Source: Ferrovibrio terrae_A
GTDB taxonomy: Bacteria; Pseudomonadota; Alphaproteobacteria; Ferrovibrionales; Ferrovibrionaceae
Reading direction: 5' to 3'
NCBI RefSeq assembly: GCF_943372915.1
Contig: NZ_CALSAN010000014.1
Location: 47,821-111,820, forward strand
Length of the DNA stretch: 64,000 bases
Shown: positions 8,265 through 17,131 of the stretch, in pieces
Layout of the letters: each line of letters starts with the position of its first letter
Position numbering within the stretch: position 1 is the first letter of the stretch
Notes under the pieces: generated by a model
What the model saw: only the letters and a program-made list of their open reading frames with translations
Database searches by the model: none
What the model was told of the DNA's origin: nothing
Translations under genes and position numbers: made by a program

Positions 8265-9011
8265 TCAGTGCAGGATCTGGCTGAGGAACAGCTGGGTCCG
8301 CTCGTTCTGCGGATTGGAGAAGAACTCTTCCGGCGTGTTCTGTTCGATGATCTCGCCGCGATCCATGAAGATCACGCGATCGGCCACCTTGCGGGCAAAG
8401 CCCATTTCATGGGTGACGCAGATCATGGTCATGCCGCCCTCTTCGGCCAGGCCGACCATGACATCCAGTACTTCCTTGACCATTTCCGGATCGAGCGCCG
8501 AGGTCGGCTCATCGAACAGCATGATCTTGGGGTTCATGCACAGCGAGCGCGCGATGGCGACACGCTGCTGCTGGCCGCCCGACAGTTGGCCAGGATACTT
8601 GTTGGCCTGCTCGGGGATGCGCACGCGGTTGAGATACTTCATCGCGGTCGCCTCGGCCTCGGCCTTGGGCTTTTTCAGCACCCAGATCGGACCGATGGTG
8701 AGGTTTTCCAGCACGGTGAGATGCGGGAAGAGATTGAAGTGCTGGAACACCATGCCGACCTCGCGACGGATGGCATCGATGTTCTTCAGGTCGTTGGTCA
8801 GTTCGGTGCCATCGACGATGATATGGCCCTTCTGATGCTCTTCCAGCCGGTTGATGCAGCGGATCATGGTCGACTTGCCCGAGCCCGACGGCCCGCAGAC
8901 GACGATGCGTTCGCCCTTCTTGACGTTGAGGTTGATGTTCCGCAACACGTGGAATTCGCCATACCACTTGTTGACACTTTGCAGTTCGATGATCGGCGCA
9001 ACCATGGTCAT
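8265..9011 (-). CDS. aapP: General L-amino acid ABC transporter, ATP-binding protein
   Basis: This 248-residue ABC ATPase energises amino acid uptake. Visible motifs are Walker A GPSGSGKST, the Q-loop region MVFQHFNLFPHL, the signature LSGGQQQR, Walker B IMLFDEPTSALD and the switch His in VTHEMGFA. The overall sequence (IRCINRLEEHQKG, LTNDLK, IPEQANKYPGQ, ending LFLSQILH) is that of AapP of rhizobia. It is the last gene of aapJQMP. ATGs at 9011 and 9005 are both possible; a G-run SD after the aapM stop would serve either. Confidence 0.95.
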   Translation of the reverse strand: MTMVAPIIELQSVNKWYGEFHVLRNINLNVKKGERIVVCGPSGSGKSTMIRCINRLEEHQKGHIIVDGTELTNDLKNIDAIRREVGMVFQHFNLFPHLTVLENLTIGPIWVLKKPKAEAEATAMKYLNRVRIPEQANKYPGQLSGGQQQRVAIARSLCMNPKIMLFDEPTSALDPEMVKEVLDVMVGLAEEGGMTMICVTHEMGFARKVADRVIFMDRGEIIEQNTPEEFFSNPQNERTQLFLSQILH

Positions 9012-9018
9012 GGCCCCC

Positions 9019-10107
9019 TTAGCGCTTATGTCCGGTTGCCAGACGCTTTTCGAGATTCTGGCTGTATTTCGACATGGAATAGCAGAAGACGAAGTAGATC
9101 ACCGAGACGAAGATATAGGCCTCGATGGAGAAGCCGCGCCAGGCCGGATCGGTCAGCGCCACCTTGGTGGATTGCATCAGATCGTAGATGCCGATGATCA
9201 CCACCAGCGAGGTGTCCTTGAACACCGCGATGAACAGGCTGACCAGCGGCGGGATCACGATCTTCAGCGCTTGCGGCAGGATGATGAAGCCCATCTTCTG
9301 GCCATAGCTGAGGCCAAGCGAGTCGGCGCCTTCATACTGCCCCTTCGGGATCGCCTGCAGGCCGCCACGCACCACCTCCGCCAGATAGGCGGCGGCAAAC
9401 AGGATGATGGCGATCTGCGCGCGCAGCAGCTTGTCGATGCTGAAGCCTTCCGGCAGGAACAGTGGCAGCATCACCGACGACATGAACAGCATCGAGATCA
9501 GCGGCACGCCGCGGATCAGCTCGATATAGAGCACGCAGAGCGTCTTGATCGCCGGCATTTTCGAGCGCCGCCCGAGCGCCAGCGCGACGCCGAAGGGAAA
9601 CGCGATGGCAATGCCGAAGGTGGCGAGGATGAGGGTGAGCGGCAGGCCGCCCCACAGCGTGTCCTCGACATATTTCAGGCCGAGGATGCCGCCCCACATC
9701 AGCACAGACACCAGGATCAGCCCGCCGACCCAGATCGGCAGCAGGATCACGGTCCAGAAGCGCGGGATCGTGCTGACCACGATCATGGCGATCAGGATGA
9801 TGGTGGCCAGCAGAGGCCGCCACTGCTCGTCGTAGGGATACAGGCCAAACAGCATCAGCCGGTATTTGACGCCGATGAAGGCCCAGCAGGCACCGCCACC
9901 GGCGCGGCATTCCTGCGAGGTTGCCGCCGTGAAGTTGGCCTTGATCAGGGCCCACTCGATGAACGGCGGCAACGACATCAGCAACAGCCAGACCGACAGG
10001 ATGGTCAGGATGGCATTGAGCGGTGAGGAGAACAGCCGTTCCTTCACCCAGGCAATCGGCCCGGTGGTGGTGTTCGGCGGCGGCAGGGATTCGGTTGCTG
10101 TCGTCAT
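9019..10107 (-). CDS. aapM: General L-amino acid ABC transporter, permease AapM
   Basis: This 362-residue polytopic permease of the His/Glu/Gln/Arg/opine type has the long N-terminal membrane region typical of AapM (residues about 1-180). The permease core follows, with the EAA-type cytoplasmic loop VRGGLQAIPKGQYEGADSLG. The ATG at 10107 comes directly after the aapQ stop (TAAG-ATG), so the longer reading from 10128 is rejected. It pairs with AapQ to form the channel for broad-range L-amino acid uptake and efflux. Confidence 0.93.
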   Translation of the reverse strand: MTTATESLPPPNTTTGPIAWVKERLFSSPLNAILTILSVWLLLMSLPPFIEWALIKANFTAATSQECRAGGGACWAFIGVKYRLMLFGLYPYDEQWRPLLATIILIAMIVVSTIPRFWTVILLPIWVGGLILVSVLMWGGILGLKYVEDTLWGGLPLTLILATFGIAIAFPFGVALALGRRSKMPAIKTLCVLYIELIRGVPLISMLFMSSVMLPLFLPEGFSIDKLLRAQIAIILFAAAYLAEVVRGGLQAIPKGQYEGADSLGLSYGQKMGFIILPQALKIVIPPLVSLFIAVFKDTSLVVIIGIYDLMQSTKVALTDPAWRGFSIEAYIFVSVIYFVFCYSMSKYSQNLEKRLATGHKR

Positions 10108-10108
10108 C

Positions 10109-11302
10109 TTACCGCTCCACCAGCGCAATATGCTTGTTGTACCAATTCATGAAGAGCGAGATCGACAGACTGATGGCCAGATAAACCGCCATGATGATCA
10201 GGATGCCTTCGATGGCCTGCCCGGTCTGGTTCAGCGTCGTGTTGGCAATCGAGACGATATCGGGATAACCGATCGCCACCGCCAGCGAGCTGTTCTTGGT
10301 CAGGTTCAGATACTGGCTGGTCATCGGCGGGATGATGACGCGCAGCGACTGCGGCAGCACGATCAGGCGCAGCGTCTGGGTGCGGCTGAGGCCGAGCGCC
10401 CCGGCAGCCTCCCATTGGCCGTAACTGACCGCCTGGATGCCGGCGCGCACCACCTCGGCGATGAAGCCCGCGGTATAGAGCACCAGGCCGAACAGCAGGG
10501 CGGCGAATTCCGGCGTCAGTGTGGCGCCGCCGACGAAGTTGAAGCCCTGCAGCTTCGGTACATCGAGTTCCAGCGGTGCGCCGCCGATCAGCCAGCCGAG
10601 CAGCGGCATGCCGACAAGCAGGGCCAGAGCAGTGCGGTAGATCGGGAACGGCTTGCCGGTGGCGTCCTGCCGTTTCTTGGCCAGATTGGCCATGATGCCG
10701 ATCAGCACGAAGGCGAGCAGGAAACCGATGGCGGCCAAATCGAAGGCGCCGTGGTCGGTCGGGGCCGGCACCTTGATGCCGCGGTTCGACATGAACACGC
10801 CGGGCATCAGGTTGATGGCAGAGCGCGGACCAGGCAGCGTCTCGGTGATCAGCGCATACCAGAAGAACAGCTGCAGCAGCAGCGGCACGTTGCGGATCAC
10901 CTCGACATAGATCATCGACAGCTTGGCGATCAGCCAGTTCTTCGACAGCCGGGCGATGCCGACAATCGTGCCGATGATGGTGGCCAGGATGATGCCGATC
11001 ACCGCCACACGGATGGTGTTCAGCAGGCCGACCAGAATGGCGCGGGCGTAGGTGTTTTCCGGGCCGAAAGCGATCGGCGATTCGCCGATGGCGAAGCCCG
11101 ATTCACGGCCGAGGAAATCGAAGCCGGTGGAAATGTTGCGGATCGAGAGATTGTGCAGCGTGTTGGAAATCAGAAACCACGCCACTGCAACCACGATAGA
11201 AACGGCGACGACTTGATACACCACGGAACGAACATCGGGATCGTTCCAGTTCAGACGCCGCGGCGGCGCGGCTTGCGCGCCTTTACTTTGATGGTCTGCC
11301 AT
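10109..11302 (-). CDS. aapQ: General L-amino acid ABC transporter, permease AapQ
   Basis: This 397-residue inner-membrane permease starts with MADHQSKGAQ and a hydrophilic N-tail. A first membrane span follows (VVYQVVAVSIVVAVAWFLIS), then the HisM-type permease core with an EAA loop near VVRAGIQAVSYGQWEAAGALG. The length and insert of about 100 residues between helices agree with rhizobial AapQ. It lies between a stem-loop that follows aapJ and aapM, whose ATG follows one base after the aapQ stop. Confidence 0.93.
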   Translation of the reverse strand: MADHQSKGAQAAPPRRLNWNDPDVRSVVYQVVAVSIVVAVAWFLISNTLHNLSIRNISTGFDFLGRESGFAIGESPIAFGPENTYARAILVGLLNTIRVAVIGIILATIIGTIVGIARLSKNWLIAKLSMIYVEVIRNVPLLLQLFFWYALITETLPGPRSAINLMPGVFMSNRGIKVPAPTDHGAFDLAAIGFLLAFVLIGIMANLAKKRQDATGKPFPIYRTALALLVGMPLLGWLIGGAPLELDVPKLQGFNFVGGATLTPEFAALLFGLVLYTAGFIAEVVRAGIQAVSYGQWEAAGALGLSRTQTLRLIVLPQSLRVIIPPMTSQYLNLTKNSSLAVAIGYPDIVSIANTTLNQTGQAIEGILIIMAVYLAISLSISLFMNWYNKHIALVER

Positions 11303-11350
11303 GTGCCCCCCATGGCTAAGAGAAACTTATAAACGCTGAAGTGAAGCGAT

Positions 11351-11381
11351 GGGCCGGCGGTGCCCTGTACACCGCCGGCCC
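11351..11381 (-). promoter_or_regulatory. Stem-loop between aapJ and aapQ
   Basis: Perfect 12-bp inverted repeat (GGGCCGGCGGTG / CACCGCCGGCCC) with a 7-base loop, 10 bases after the aapJ stop. No T-run follows, so it is more likely an mRNA-stabilising or attenuating hairpin than a full terminator. It would let the binding-protein transcript accumulate above the permease and ATPase transcripts. Confidence 0.75.
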
Positions 11382-11391
11382 TGCTTACGAC

Positions 11392-12411
11392 TTAGCGGAT
11401 CGGCCAGGCGTAGAGCGCGCCGCCCTTCGACCACTGCTGATTGACACCACGTGCCAGCTTCAGCGGGCTGCCCATGCCGACATTACGTTCGAAGCTTTCG
11501 CCGTAATTGCCGACCTGCTTGATGATGTTGTAGGCCCACTTCTCGTCAAGGCCGAGCGCCTTGCCGGCACCCGGGGTGACACCCAGGATGCGCTTGATGT
11601 TCGGGTTGTCGCTCTTCAGCATCTCGTCGACATTGGCCGACGTAATGCCGTATTCCTCGGCCTCGATCATCGCGTTGAGCGCCCAGCGGACCACGACCAG
11701 CCACTGGTCGTCACCCTGACGCACCATCGGGCCGAGCGGCTCCTTGGAGATGATTTCCGGCAGGATCAGATGATCGTCGCCATTCGGCAGCTGGGTCGCG
11801 CGCGTGGCGGCCAGACCGGAGGCGTCCGTGGTGTACACGTCGCAACGGCCGGAAGCGTAAGCGGCAACGACTTCGTCCAGCTTCTCGATGACGACCGGCT
11901 TGAAGGTCATCTTCTCAGAGCGGAAGTAATCGGCGAGGTTCAGCTCGGTGGTGGTGCCCGGCTGCACGCAGACGGTGGCGCCGTTCAGCTCCTTGGCGCT
12001 CTTCACGCCGAGCTTCTTGGTCACCATGAAACCCTGGCCGTCATAGTAATTGATGCCGGCACCGATCAGACCCAGCGACGCGTCGCGGGTCAGGGTCTGC
12101 GTGGTGTTGCGCGACAGAAGGTCCACTTCGCCGGACTGCAGCGCGGTGAAGCGCTGCTGCGCAGTCAGGCCGGTATACTTCACCTTGGTGGCATCGCCGA
12201 ACATCGCGGCGGCAACCGCACGGCAGACATCGACGTCGAGACCCTTCCAGACGCCTTGGCTGTCCGGGGCGGCGAAACCGCCGAGACCGGTATTCGTGCC
12301 ACACTGCACAAAGCCCTTGGCCTTGACGGAATCAAAGGTGGCGCCCGCCTGCGCGCCCTGTGCGACAAACACAAGCGCCGCCGCGGCAGCGGCCGTTGCA
12401 ATAAGTTTCAT
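11392..12411 (-). CDS. aapJ: General L-amino acid ABC transporter, periplasmic binding protein
   Basis: This 339-residue exported binding protein has a signal peptide (MKLIATAAAAAALVFVAQGA, cleavage near QAG). The mature part is the SBP_bac_3 fold, with the AapJ-like VQCGTNTGLGGFAAPD start, GLDVDVCRAVAAAMFGD, and TQTLTRD in the ligand-binding cleft. An SD-like AAGGG lies 7 bases before the ATG. It is the first gene of the aap operon and is separated from aapQ by a large stem-loop, as expected for an abundant periplasmic component. Confidence 0.95.
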   Translation of the reverse strand: MKLIATAAAAAALVFVAQGAQAGATFDSVKAKGFVQCGTNTGLGGFAAPDSQGVWKGLDVDVCRAVAAAMFGDATKVKYTGLTAQQRFTALQSGEVDLLSRNTTQTLTRDASLGLIGAGINYYDGQGFMVTKKLGVKSAKELNGATVCVQPGTTTELNLADYFRSEKMTFKPVVIEKLDEVVAAYASGRCDVYTTDASGLAATRATQLPNGDDHLILPEIISKEPLGPMVRQGDDQWLVVVRWALNAMIEAEEYGITSANVDEMLKSDNPNIKRILGVTPGAGKALGLDEKWAYNIIKQVGNYGESFERNVGMGSPLKLARGVNQQWSKGGALYAWPIR

Positions 12412-12470
12412 AGGTTAACCCTTCCCTGTTGTGACTGGGTTCTGCGTTGGGGCAGAACTGCCTAAAATTA

Positions 12471-12884
12471 TCACGACGCTGTAAAAACCGGCAAGATAAC
12501 GTCAGTTATCCACAGGATGGCCGCATACCGCGCTGCCTTGCCGGCAGTCACCACAATCAAGAATCGGGCCAAGGGGTAACGGAGTGCGCCTGCAGCAAAG
12601 GTCAGCGGGTCACCCACCACCGGAATCCAAGAAAAAAGCAGGATCCAGCCGCCCCAGCGCGCGAAGCGGGTCTCGGCTTTATGCAGGCGGTCGGGTGTGA
12701 TGGGAAACCAGCGCTTGTGCTTAAAGCGCAGGCACCAGCCGCCCAGACCCCAATTTATGAGTGCACCGCACACATTGCCGGCGGTGGCGATAAGGAAAAG
12801 TTGAACGGGCGGTGCCGCCGCCATGGCATGGGCCGTCGACAGCGCCACCTCCGACGACAGCGGCACCAAAGTGGCGGCCAGCAA
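12471..12884 (-). CDS. yqaA: YqaA family (DedA/VTT-like) inner-membrane protein; start uncertain
   Basis: At least 137 residues of a YqaA-type membrane protein are encoded, with the family segments SSEVAL, GNVCGALINWGLG, RFARWGGWILLFSWIPVVGDPLTFAAGALR and GKAARYAAI. Only a TTG (12884) is available as an orthodox start, and it removes about half of the first membrane helix. The frame stays open to a stop at 12966-12968 and encodes a matching upstream segment (EQSFTLGGLFFWSLLAATLV). Its expected first codon at 12924-12926 is ATA, preceded by GGAG at 6 bp. The gene lies about 30 bp after the M20 peptidase stop and is probably cotranscribed with it. Function of the family is not firmly known. Confidence 0.75.
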   Translation of the reverse strand: MLAATLVPLSSEVALSTAHAMAAAPPVQLFLIATAGNVCGALINWGLGGWCLRFKHKRWFPITPDRLHKAETRFARWGGWILLFSWIPVVGDPLTFAAGALRYPLARFLIVVTAGKAARYAAILWITDVILPVFTAS

Positions 12885-12957
12885 GGACCAGAAAAACAGG
12901 CCGCCGAGGGTGAAGCTCTGCTCTATGACGCGCTCCGGGTCTTTGCCGCGGCCGGTG

Positions 12958-14358
12958 TCACGACGTCAGCTTCACGGCATCGGCCTCGCCCAGATCCCAC
13001 AGCAGGCCGGCCATCATCGCCAGTCCCTCGCGCATGACCGGCAACAGGATATGCTCGTTCGGCGCATGCTGCGAACAGGCGGCATAGGAATGCGGCATCC
13101 ATACGGTGGGCAGGCCGAGCGTTTCGGCAAACACCTCGTTGGGCAGCGAGCCGCCCAGATTGGGCAGCAGCGCCGGCTTGCGGCCCATGGTCTTCTCGAC
13201 CGAGGCCACTGCTAAATGCACATAGGGATGATCGGGATCGAGCCGCGTGGCGGTGAAGATCTCGGCCCGCGCCTGCGTCACCTGCACCTGGGGGAAACCG
13301 TGACGATCGAGATGACGGCGCAGGGCCGGCAGGAACTGCGACGAATCCGGCCCGACGACGAAGCGGATCTGGCAATGCGCAGTGGCGATGCCGGGAATCG
13401 CATTGACCGGGAATTCGGGATTGCCGGTCTTGAAGGCCAGCACATCGAAGCTGCACCAGCCATAGACGCGCTCTGCCGGCGTCAGGCCCGGTTCGCCCCA
13501 CCAGGTATCGACCTGCGGCCCGTCGCTGCCGCCGCCGACTTCGCAATCGGCGAGCGCGCGCTTCACCCCGGCCGGCAGTTCCTTCGGCACCCATTCCGGC
13601 ACGCGGATCTGGCCGGTGGGGCCGGCGATGCTGGCAATGGCATGGGCCAGGATGATGCCCGGATCGGCCAGCAGGCCGCCCCAGTTGCCCGAGTGATGCG
13701 CGCCCTCGCGCAGGTTCACCGTGAGGTCGAAATTCATCGCGCCACGCGCGCCGCAATACAGCGTCGGCCGTTCCGGCGACAGGCGCGGGCCATCCGAGGC
13801 CAGAAACAGGTTAGCCTGCCAGGCATCCTTCTGCGATTTGCAGAAGGCATCAAGGCCGGGCGAGCCGACTTCCTCGCCGGTTTCGATCAGCAGCACGACA
13901 TTGAAGCCGAGCTTGCCGCCGCGCGCCTTCAGCACGGCGGCCATGGCGGCGATGTTCACCGTATGCTGGCCCTTGTTGTCGGCGGTGCCGCGACCGTAGA
14001 GCTTTTCGCCTTCCTGCACGATCTGCCAGGGCGACAGGCCGCTGCGCCATTGCGCGTCCTGGCCGCGGATCACATCGCCATGGCCATAGGAGAACAGTGT
14101 CTTGCTGGCGCCAGCCTCGCGGCGGATGGCGACCAGGAAAGGCCCGCCCTTGGGTGAGGGATTGGGATGCACCGTGCACTGGAAGCCGAGCGCTTCCAGC
14201 GAACCGCGCATTTCCCGTTCCAGGTAATCGCCCAGCGCCCCGGCGCGATCGGGATTCTGGCTTTCGGTGGGGATGGCGACGCGGCGGGTGAGATCGGCGA
14301 GGAAACCGCCCTCATCCAGATAGGTGGTGGCAGCGCGGATCGCGGCATCGCGGGTCAT
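12958..14358 (-). CDS. M20 family metallopeptidase / amidohydrolase
   Basis: This 466-residue cytoplasmic zinc peptidase has all the usual ligands in view: His in YGHGDVIRG, the bridging Asp in GRGTADNKGQH, the catalytic and ligand Glu pair in ETGEEVGSPG, an Asp in ASDGPRLSPE and the C-terminal His in CSQHAPNEH. A lid or dimerisation domain lies between residues about 200 and 330. The closest types are M20 dipeptidases and ArgE/DapE/CPG2-like enzymes; the substrate cannot be assigned. It precedes the YqaA-like gene on the same strand. Confidence 0.9.
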   Translation of the reverse strand: MTRDAAIRAATTYLDEGGFLADLTRRVAIPTESQNPDRAGALGDYLEREMRGSLEALGFQCTVHPNPSPKGGPFLVAIRREAGASKTLFSYGHGDVIRGQDAQWRSGLSPWQIVQEGEKLYGRGTADNKGQHTVNIAAMAAVLKARGGKLGFNVVLLIETGEEVGSPGLDAFCKSQKDAWQANLFLASDGPRLSPERPTLYCGARGAMNFDLTVNLREGAHHSGNWGGLLADPGIILAHAIASIAGPTGQIRVPEWVPKELPAGVKRALADCEVGGGSDGPQVDTWWGEPGLTPAERVYGWCSFDVLAFKTGNPEFPVNAIPGIATAHCQIRFVVGPDSSQFLPALRRHLDRHGFPQVQVTQARAEIFTATRLDPDHPYVHLAVASVEKTMGRKPALLPNLGGSLPNEVFAETLGLPTVWMPHSYAACSQHAPNEHILLPVMREGLAMMAGLLWDLGEADAVKLTS

Positions 14359-14511
14359 GAAACAGCCTCTTCACTCGGAAATACGAAGCGGCAATGTTAG
14401 GCCCCCTGCCCGGCTGCCGCCAAGGCCCGCCGGGCCGGACCAAAGCAAAGTTACGCAGGAAATTGGTTCGGGCGGCGTGCAGCATTCCAACGCTTACGCT
14501 CGGGGGACTTC

Positions 14512-15024
14512 ATGCTGCGACCGCTCTGCCTGTCCATCACCAGCCTGGCCGCGCTGGCGGCGGCGCTGATCGCCGGTTTTTTCTATGCCTATCATTGTTC
14601 GGTCATGCCCGGCCTGGATGCGGCCGATCCGATGATGGCGATAGCCGCCATGCAGGCGATCAACGCCACCGTGCGTAACATGACCTTCGCCTTCAGCTTT
14701 TTTGGCGCGCTGGGCTTCGGCCTGCTCGCCAGCATCACCATGGCACTGCGTCAGCCGCGCGATCCGGCCGCCTGGCTGGTCTGGAGCGGCACGATACTCT
14801 ACGGCTGCGGCGCCTTTGCCGTCACCATGGCCTTCAATGTGCCATTGAACGAAGCCCTGGCCGCCGCAGCCCCCACCGCCCAGTCAGCGGCGGCGATCTG
14901 GCAGGAGTATGCCCAGCCCTGGATCACCTGGAACACCCTGCGCATGATTGCCAGCCTGCTGGCCCTATTCTGCTTTGCTGCGGCATTATGGCTGGAAGCC
15001 GGGGCCGCCAAGTCTTCTCATTGA
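14512..15024 (+). CDS. DUF1772 family membrane protein
   Basis: This 170-residue protein has four hydrophobic helices. The DUF1772 (anthrone-oxygenase-like) pattern is visible: an N-terminal helix with GFFYAYHCSVMPGL, a MQAINATVRN segment, and NVPLNEAL followed by a WITWNTLRM stretch before the last helix. The family is widespread and not functionally defined in bacteria. The ATG at 14512 follows a GGGGGA ribosome-binding site. It is divergent from the M20 peptidase and 42 bp upstream of metC. Confidence 0.8.
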   Translation: MLRPLCLSITSLAALAAALIAGFFYAYHCSVMPGLDAADPMMAIAAMQAINATVRNMTFAFSFFGALGFGLLASITMALRQPRDPAAWLVWSGTILYGCGAFAVTMAFNVPLNEALAAAAPTAQSAAAIWQEYAQPWITWNTLRMIASLLALFCFAAALWLEAGAAKSSH

Positions 15025-15066
15025 TCCGGGGCTTTGCGATAGTTGGACCCCAGATTGGAGTCCGCC

Positions 15067-16251
15067 ATGAAAGACGAAACCAAGCTCGCCACACTCGGCC
15101 GCGATCCGGAAGGCCATCACGGCGCCGTCAATATCCCGGTCTACCGCGCCTCGACCATCCTGCAGCCGAGCCTGAAGGCCCTGGCTGACGTGTATACCGC
15201 TCGGGCGGAAGACAAGCAGGTCACCTCCTATGGCCGTGTCGGCACGCCGCTGACCTATGCGTTTGAGAATACCGTGGCGGAACTGGAAGGCGGCTATCGC
15301 GCCATCGCCTATCCGTCGGGCGCCGGCGCCTGTTCAGGCGCCATCCTCAGCGTGGTGAAGGCCGGCGACCATATCCTGGTGGTCGACAACATCTATGGCC
15401 CGACCCGACATTTCTGCGACACCGTGCTGAAGCGGCTCGGCGTCGAGACCGAGTATTTCAAGACCGCCATCGACATGGCGAGCTTCAAGGCGCTGTTCCG
15501 CCCCAACACCACACTGGTGTTCATTGAATCACCGGGCTCGCTGACCTTCGAGATGATGGATGTGGCGGCGATCGCCGAGGTGACGCACAAGCATGGCGCC
15601 AAGCTGGCGATGGACAACACCTGGGGCACGCCGCTCTATTTCAAGAGCTTCAGCCATGGCGTCGATCTCTCGGTGCATGCCGCGACCAAGTATATCGTCG
15701 GCCATTCCGATGCCATGCTGGGCATCGTGATCGCCACCAAGGAGATGTGGCCGACCCTGCGCGACACCGCGCGCACCATCGGTGCCAATGCCGGCCCCGA
15801 CGAGGTCTATCTCGGCCTGCGCGGCCTGCGCACCATGGCGGTGCGGCTGCCGCGCCATATGGAGAGCGGTCTCACCGTGGCCGACTGGCTGCGCAGCCGC
15901 GAGGAAGTCACCAGCGTGCGGCATCCTGGCCTGCCGCAGGATCCGGGCCATGGCATCTGGAAGCGCGACTTCCTCGGCGCCTGCGGCCTGTTCGCCTTCG
16001 AACTGCAGAAGAAATACAGCGATGCAGCGGTGGCCGAATTCGTCGACCATCTCGAGCTGTTCGGCATCGGCTATTCCTGGGGCGGCTATGAAAGCCTGGT
16101 CTCGGTGCCGGCGATCAAGAGCGTGCGCACCGCCGAACCCTGGCAGGATCACGGTTCGCTGATCCGCCTGCATATCGGCCTGGAGGATACCGGCGACCTG
16201 ATCGCCGACCTGAAGGCCGGCTTCGACCGACTGAACAAGGCACAGGGATAA
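15067..16251 (+). CDS. metC: Cystathionine beta-lyase (PLP, Cys/Met metabolism)
   Basis: This 394-residue PLP enzyme belongs to the Cys/Met metabolism family and would split cystathionine to homocysteine, pyruvate and ammonia. The PLP lysine sits in SVHAATKYIVGHSDAMLG, and the PLP-phosphate binding region is YPSGAGACSGAI. The N-terminus (LATLGRDPEGHHGAVNIPVYRAST) is typical of MetC rather than of cystathionine gamma-synthase. The start at 15067 is chosen for its GGAG SD; an in-frame TTG at 15043 would add 8 residues. A GNAT gene begins 2 bp after its stop. Confidence 0.92.
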   Translation: MKDETKLATLGRDPEGHHGAVNIPVYRASTILQPSLKALADVYTARAEDKQVTSYGRVGTPLTYAFENTVAELEGGYRAIAYPSGAGACSGAILSVVKAGDHILVVDNIYGPTRHFCDTVLKRLGVETEYFKTAIDMASFKALFRPNTTLVFIESPGSLTFEMMDVAAIAEVTHKHGAKLAMDNTWGTPLYFKSFSHGVDLSVHAATKYIVGHSDAMLGIVIATKEMWPTLRDTARTIGANAGPDEVYLGLRGLRTMAVRLPRHMESGLTVADWLRSREEVTSVRHPGLPQDPGHGIWKRDFLGACGLFAFELQKKYSDAAVAEFVDHLELFGIGYSWGGYESLVSVPAIKSVRTAEPWQDHGSLIRLHIGLEDTGDLIADLKAGFDRLNKAQG

Positions 16252-16253
16252 AC

Positions 16254-17108
16254 GTGACCATTCGCCTTCTCACCCCGCAGGACCAGCCGCAGCTTGACGC
16301 CTTCCTGCGTGACCATACCGCCGAAACCATGATCCTGCGCTCCAACCTGGCGCAAAGCGGCATCGTCGACGGCACCGAACCCTATCAGGGCCGCTATGCT
16401 GCCGCCTTCGATGGCGCGCGCATCGTCGGTGCCGCCGCGCTGTATTGGCAGGGCATGCTGGCGGTCTATGCGCCGCGGCATGCTGGCGCCGTCGCCCGCA
16501 TGGTGGCCGATGGCCGCGCAGTGGCCGGCATTATCGGTCCGTGGCAGCAGGCGCTGGATGCCGAGGATGCCATCGCGCAGGATGGCGCCCACCACAAGCT
16601 GCGCTCGCGTGAAATGCTGATGGCGCTGGCGCTGGACCGGCTGGTGCTGCCGCCGCCGCTGCTGCAGGGCCAGAGCCTGCACTGCCGCCGTGCCACGCCT
16701 GCGGATTACGAGCTGCTGTACCAGTGGCGGCTCGATTTCTGCTGCGAGAGCCTGGGCGCCACGCCGTCGCAGGCCCTGGCGGAAAGCGCCGCCGGCGAAG
16801 TGACTCGCTGGATTGCGGAAGGCAGCCAGTTCATCCTGCTGGACAACGGCCGGCCGGTGGCCGGCTGCTGCTTCAATGCGCGCCTGCCCGATACCGTGCA
16901 GATCGGCAATGTCTGGACCCCGCCGGAAAGCCGCAGCCGGGGCTATGGCCGGGCCGTGGTTGCCGGCGCGCTGGATCTGGCGCGGCGCGACGGCGTCACT
17001 CAGGCCGTGCTGTTCACGCCGGAGGATAACCCGGCAGCCCAGACGGCTTACCTAGCGATAGGCTTCACGCGCATCGGAGACTATGCCATTTTGCTGCTCG
17101 CCGACTGA
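16254..17108 (+). CDS. GNAT family N-acetyltransferase, probably two-domain
   Basis: This 284-residue protein begins with GTG two bases after the metC stop, so translation is probably coupled. The C-terminal domain (about residues 150-284) is a recognisable GNAT with the acetyl-CoA loop PPESRSRGYGRAVVAGALDLA and the TPEDNPAAQTAYLAIGF segment. The N-terminal half (RLLTPQDQPQLDAFLRDHTA onward) looks like a diverged second GNAT domain, as in the N-domain of some two-domain GNATs. The substrate is unknown. The position between metC and an enoyl-CoA hydratase gives no clear hint. Confidence 0.82.
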   Translation: MTIRLLTPQDQPQLDAFLRDHTAETMILRSNLAQSGIVDGTEPYQGRYAAAFDGARIVGAAALYWQGMLAVYAPRHAGAVARMVADGRAVAGIIGPWQQALDAEDAIAQDGAHHKLRSREMLMALALDRLVLPPPLLQGQSLHCRRATPADYELLYQWRLDFCCESLGATPSQALAESAAGEVTRWIAEGSQFILLDNGRPVAGCCFNARLPDTVQIGNVWTPPESRSRGYGRAVVAGALDLARRDGVTQAVLFTPEDNPAAQTAYLAIGFTRIGDYAILLLAD

Positions 17109-17131
17109 AACCGGCTTCCGGGGAGCAAACA

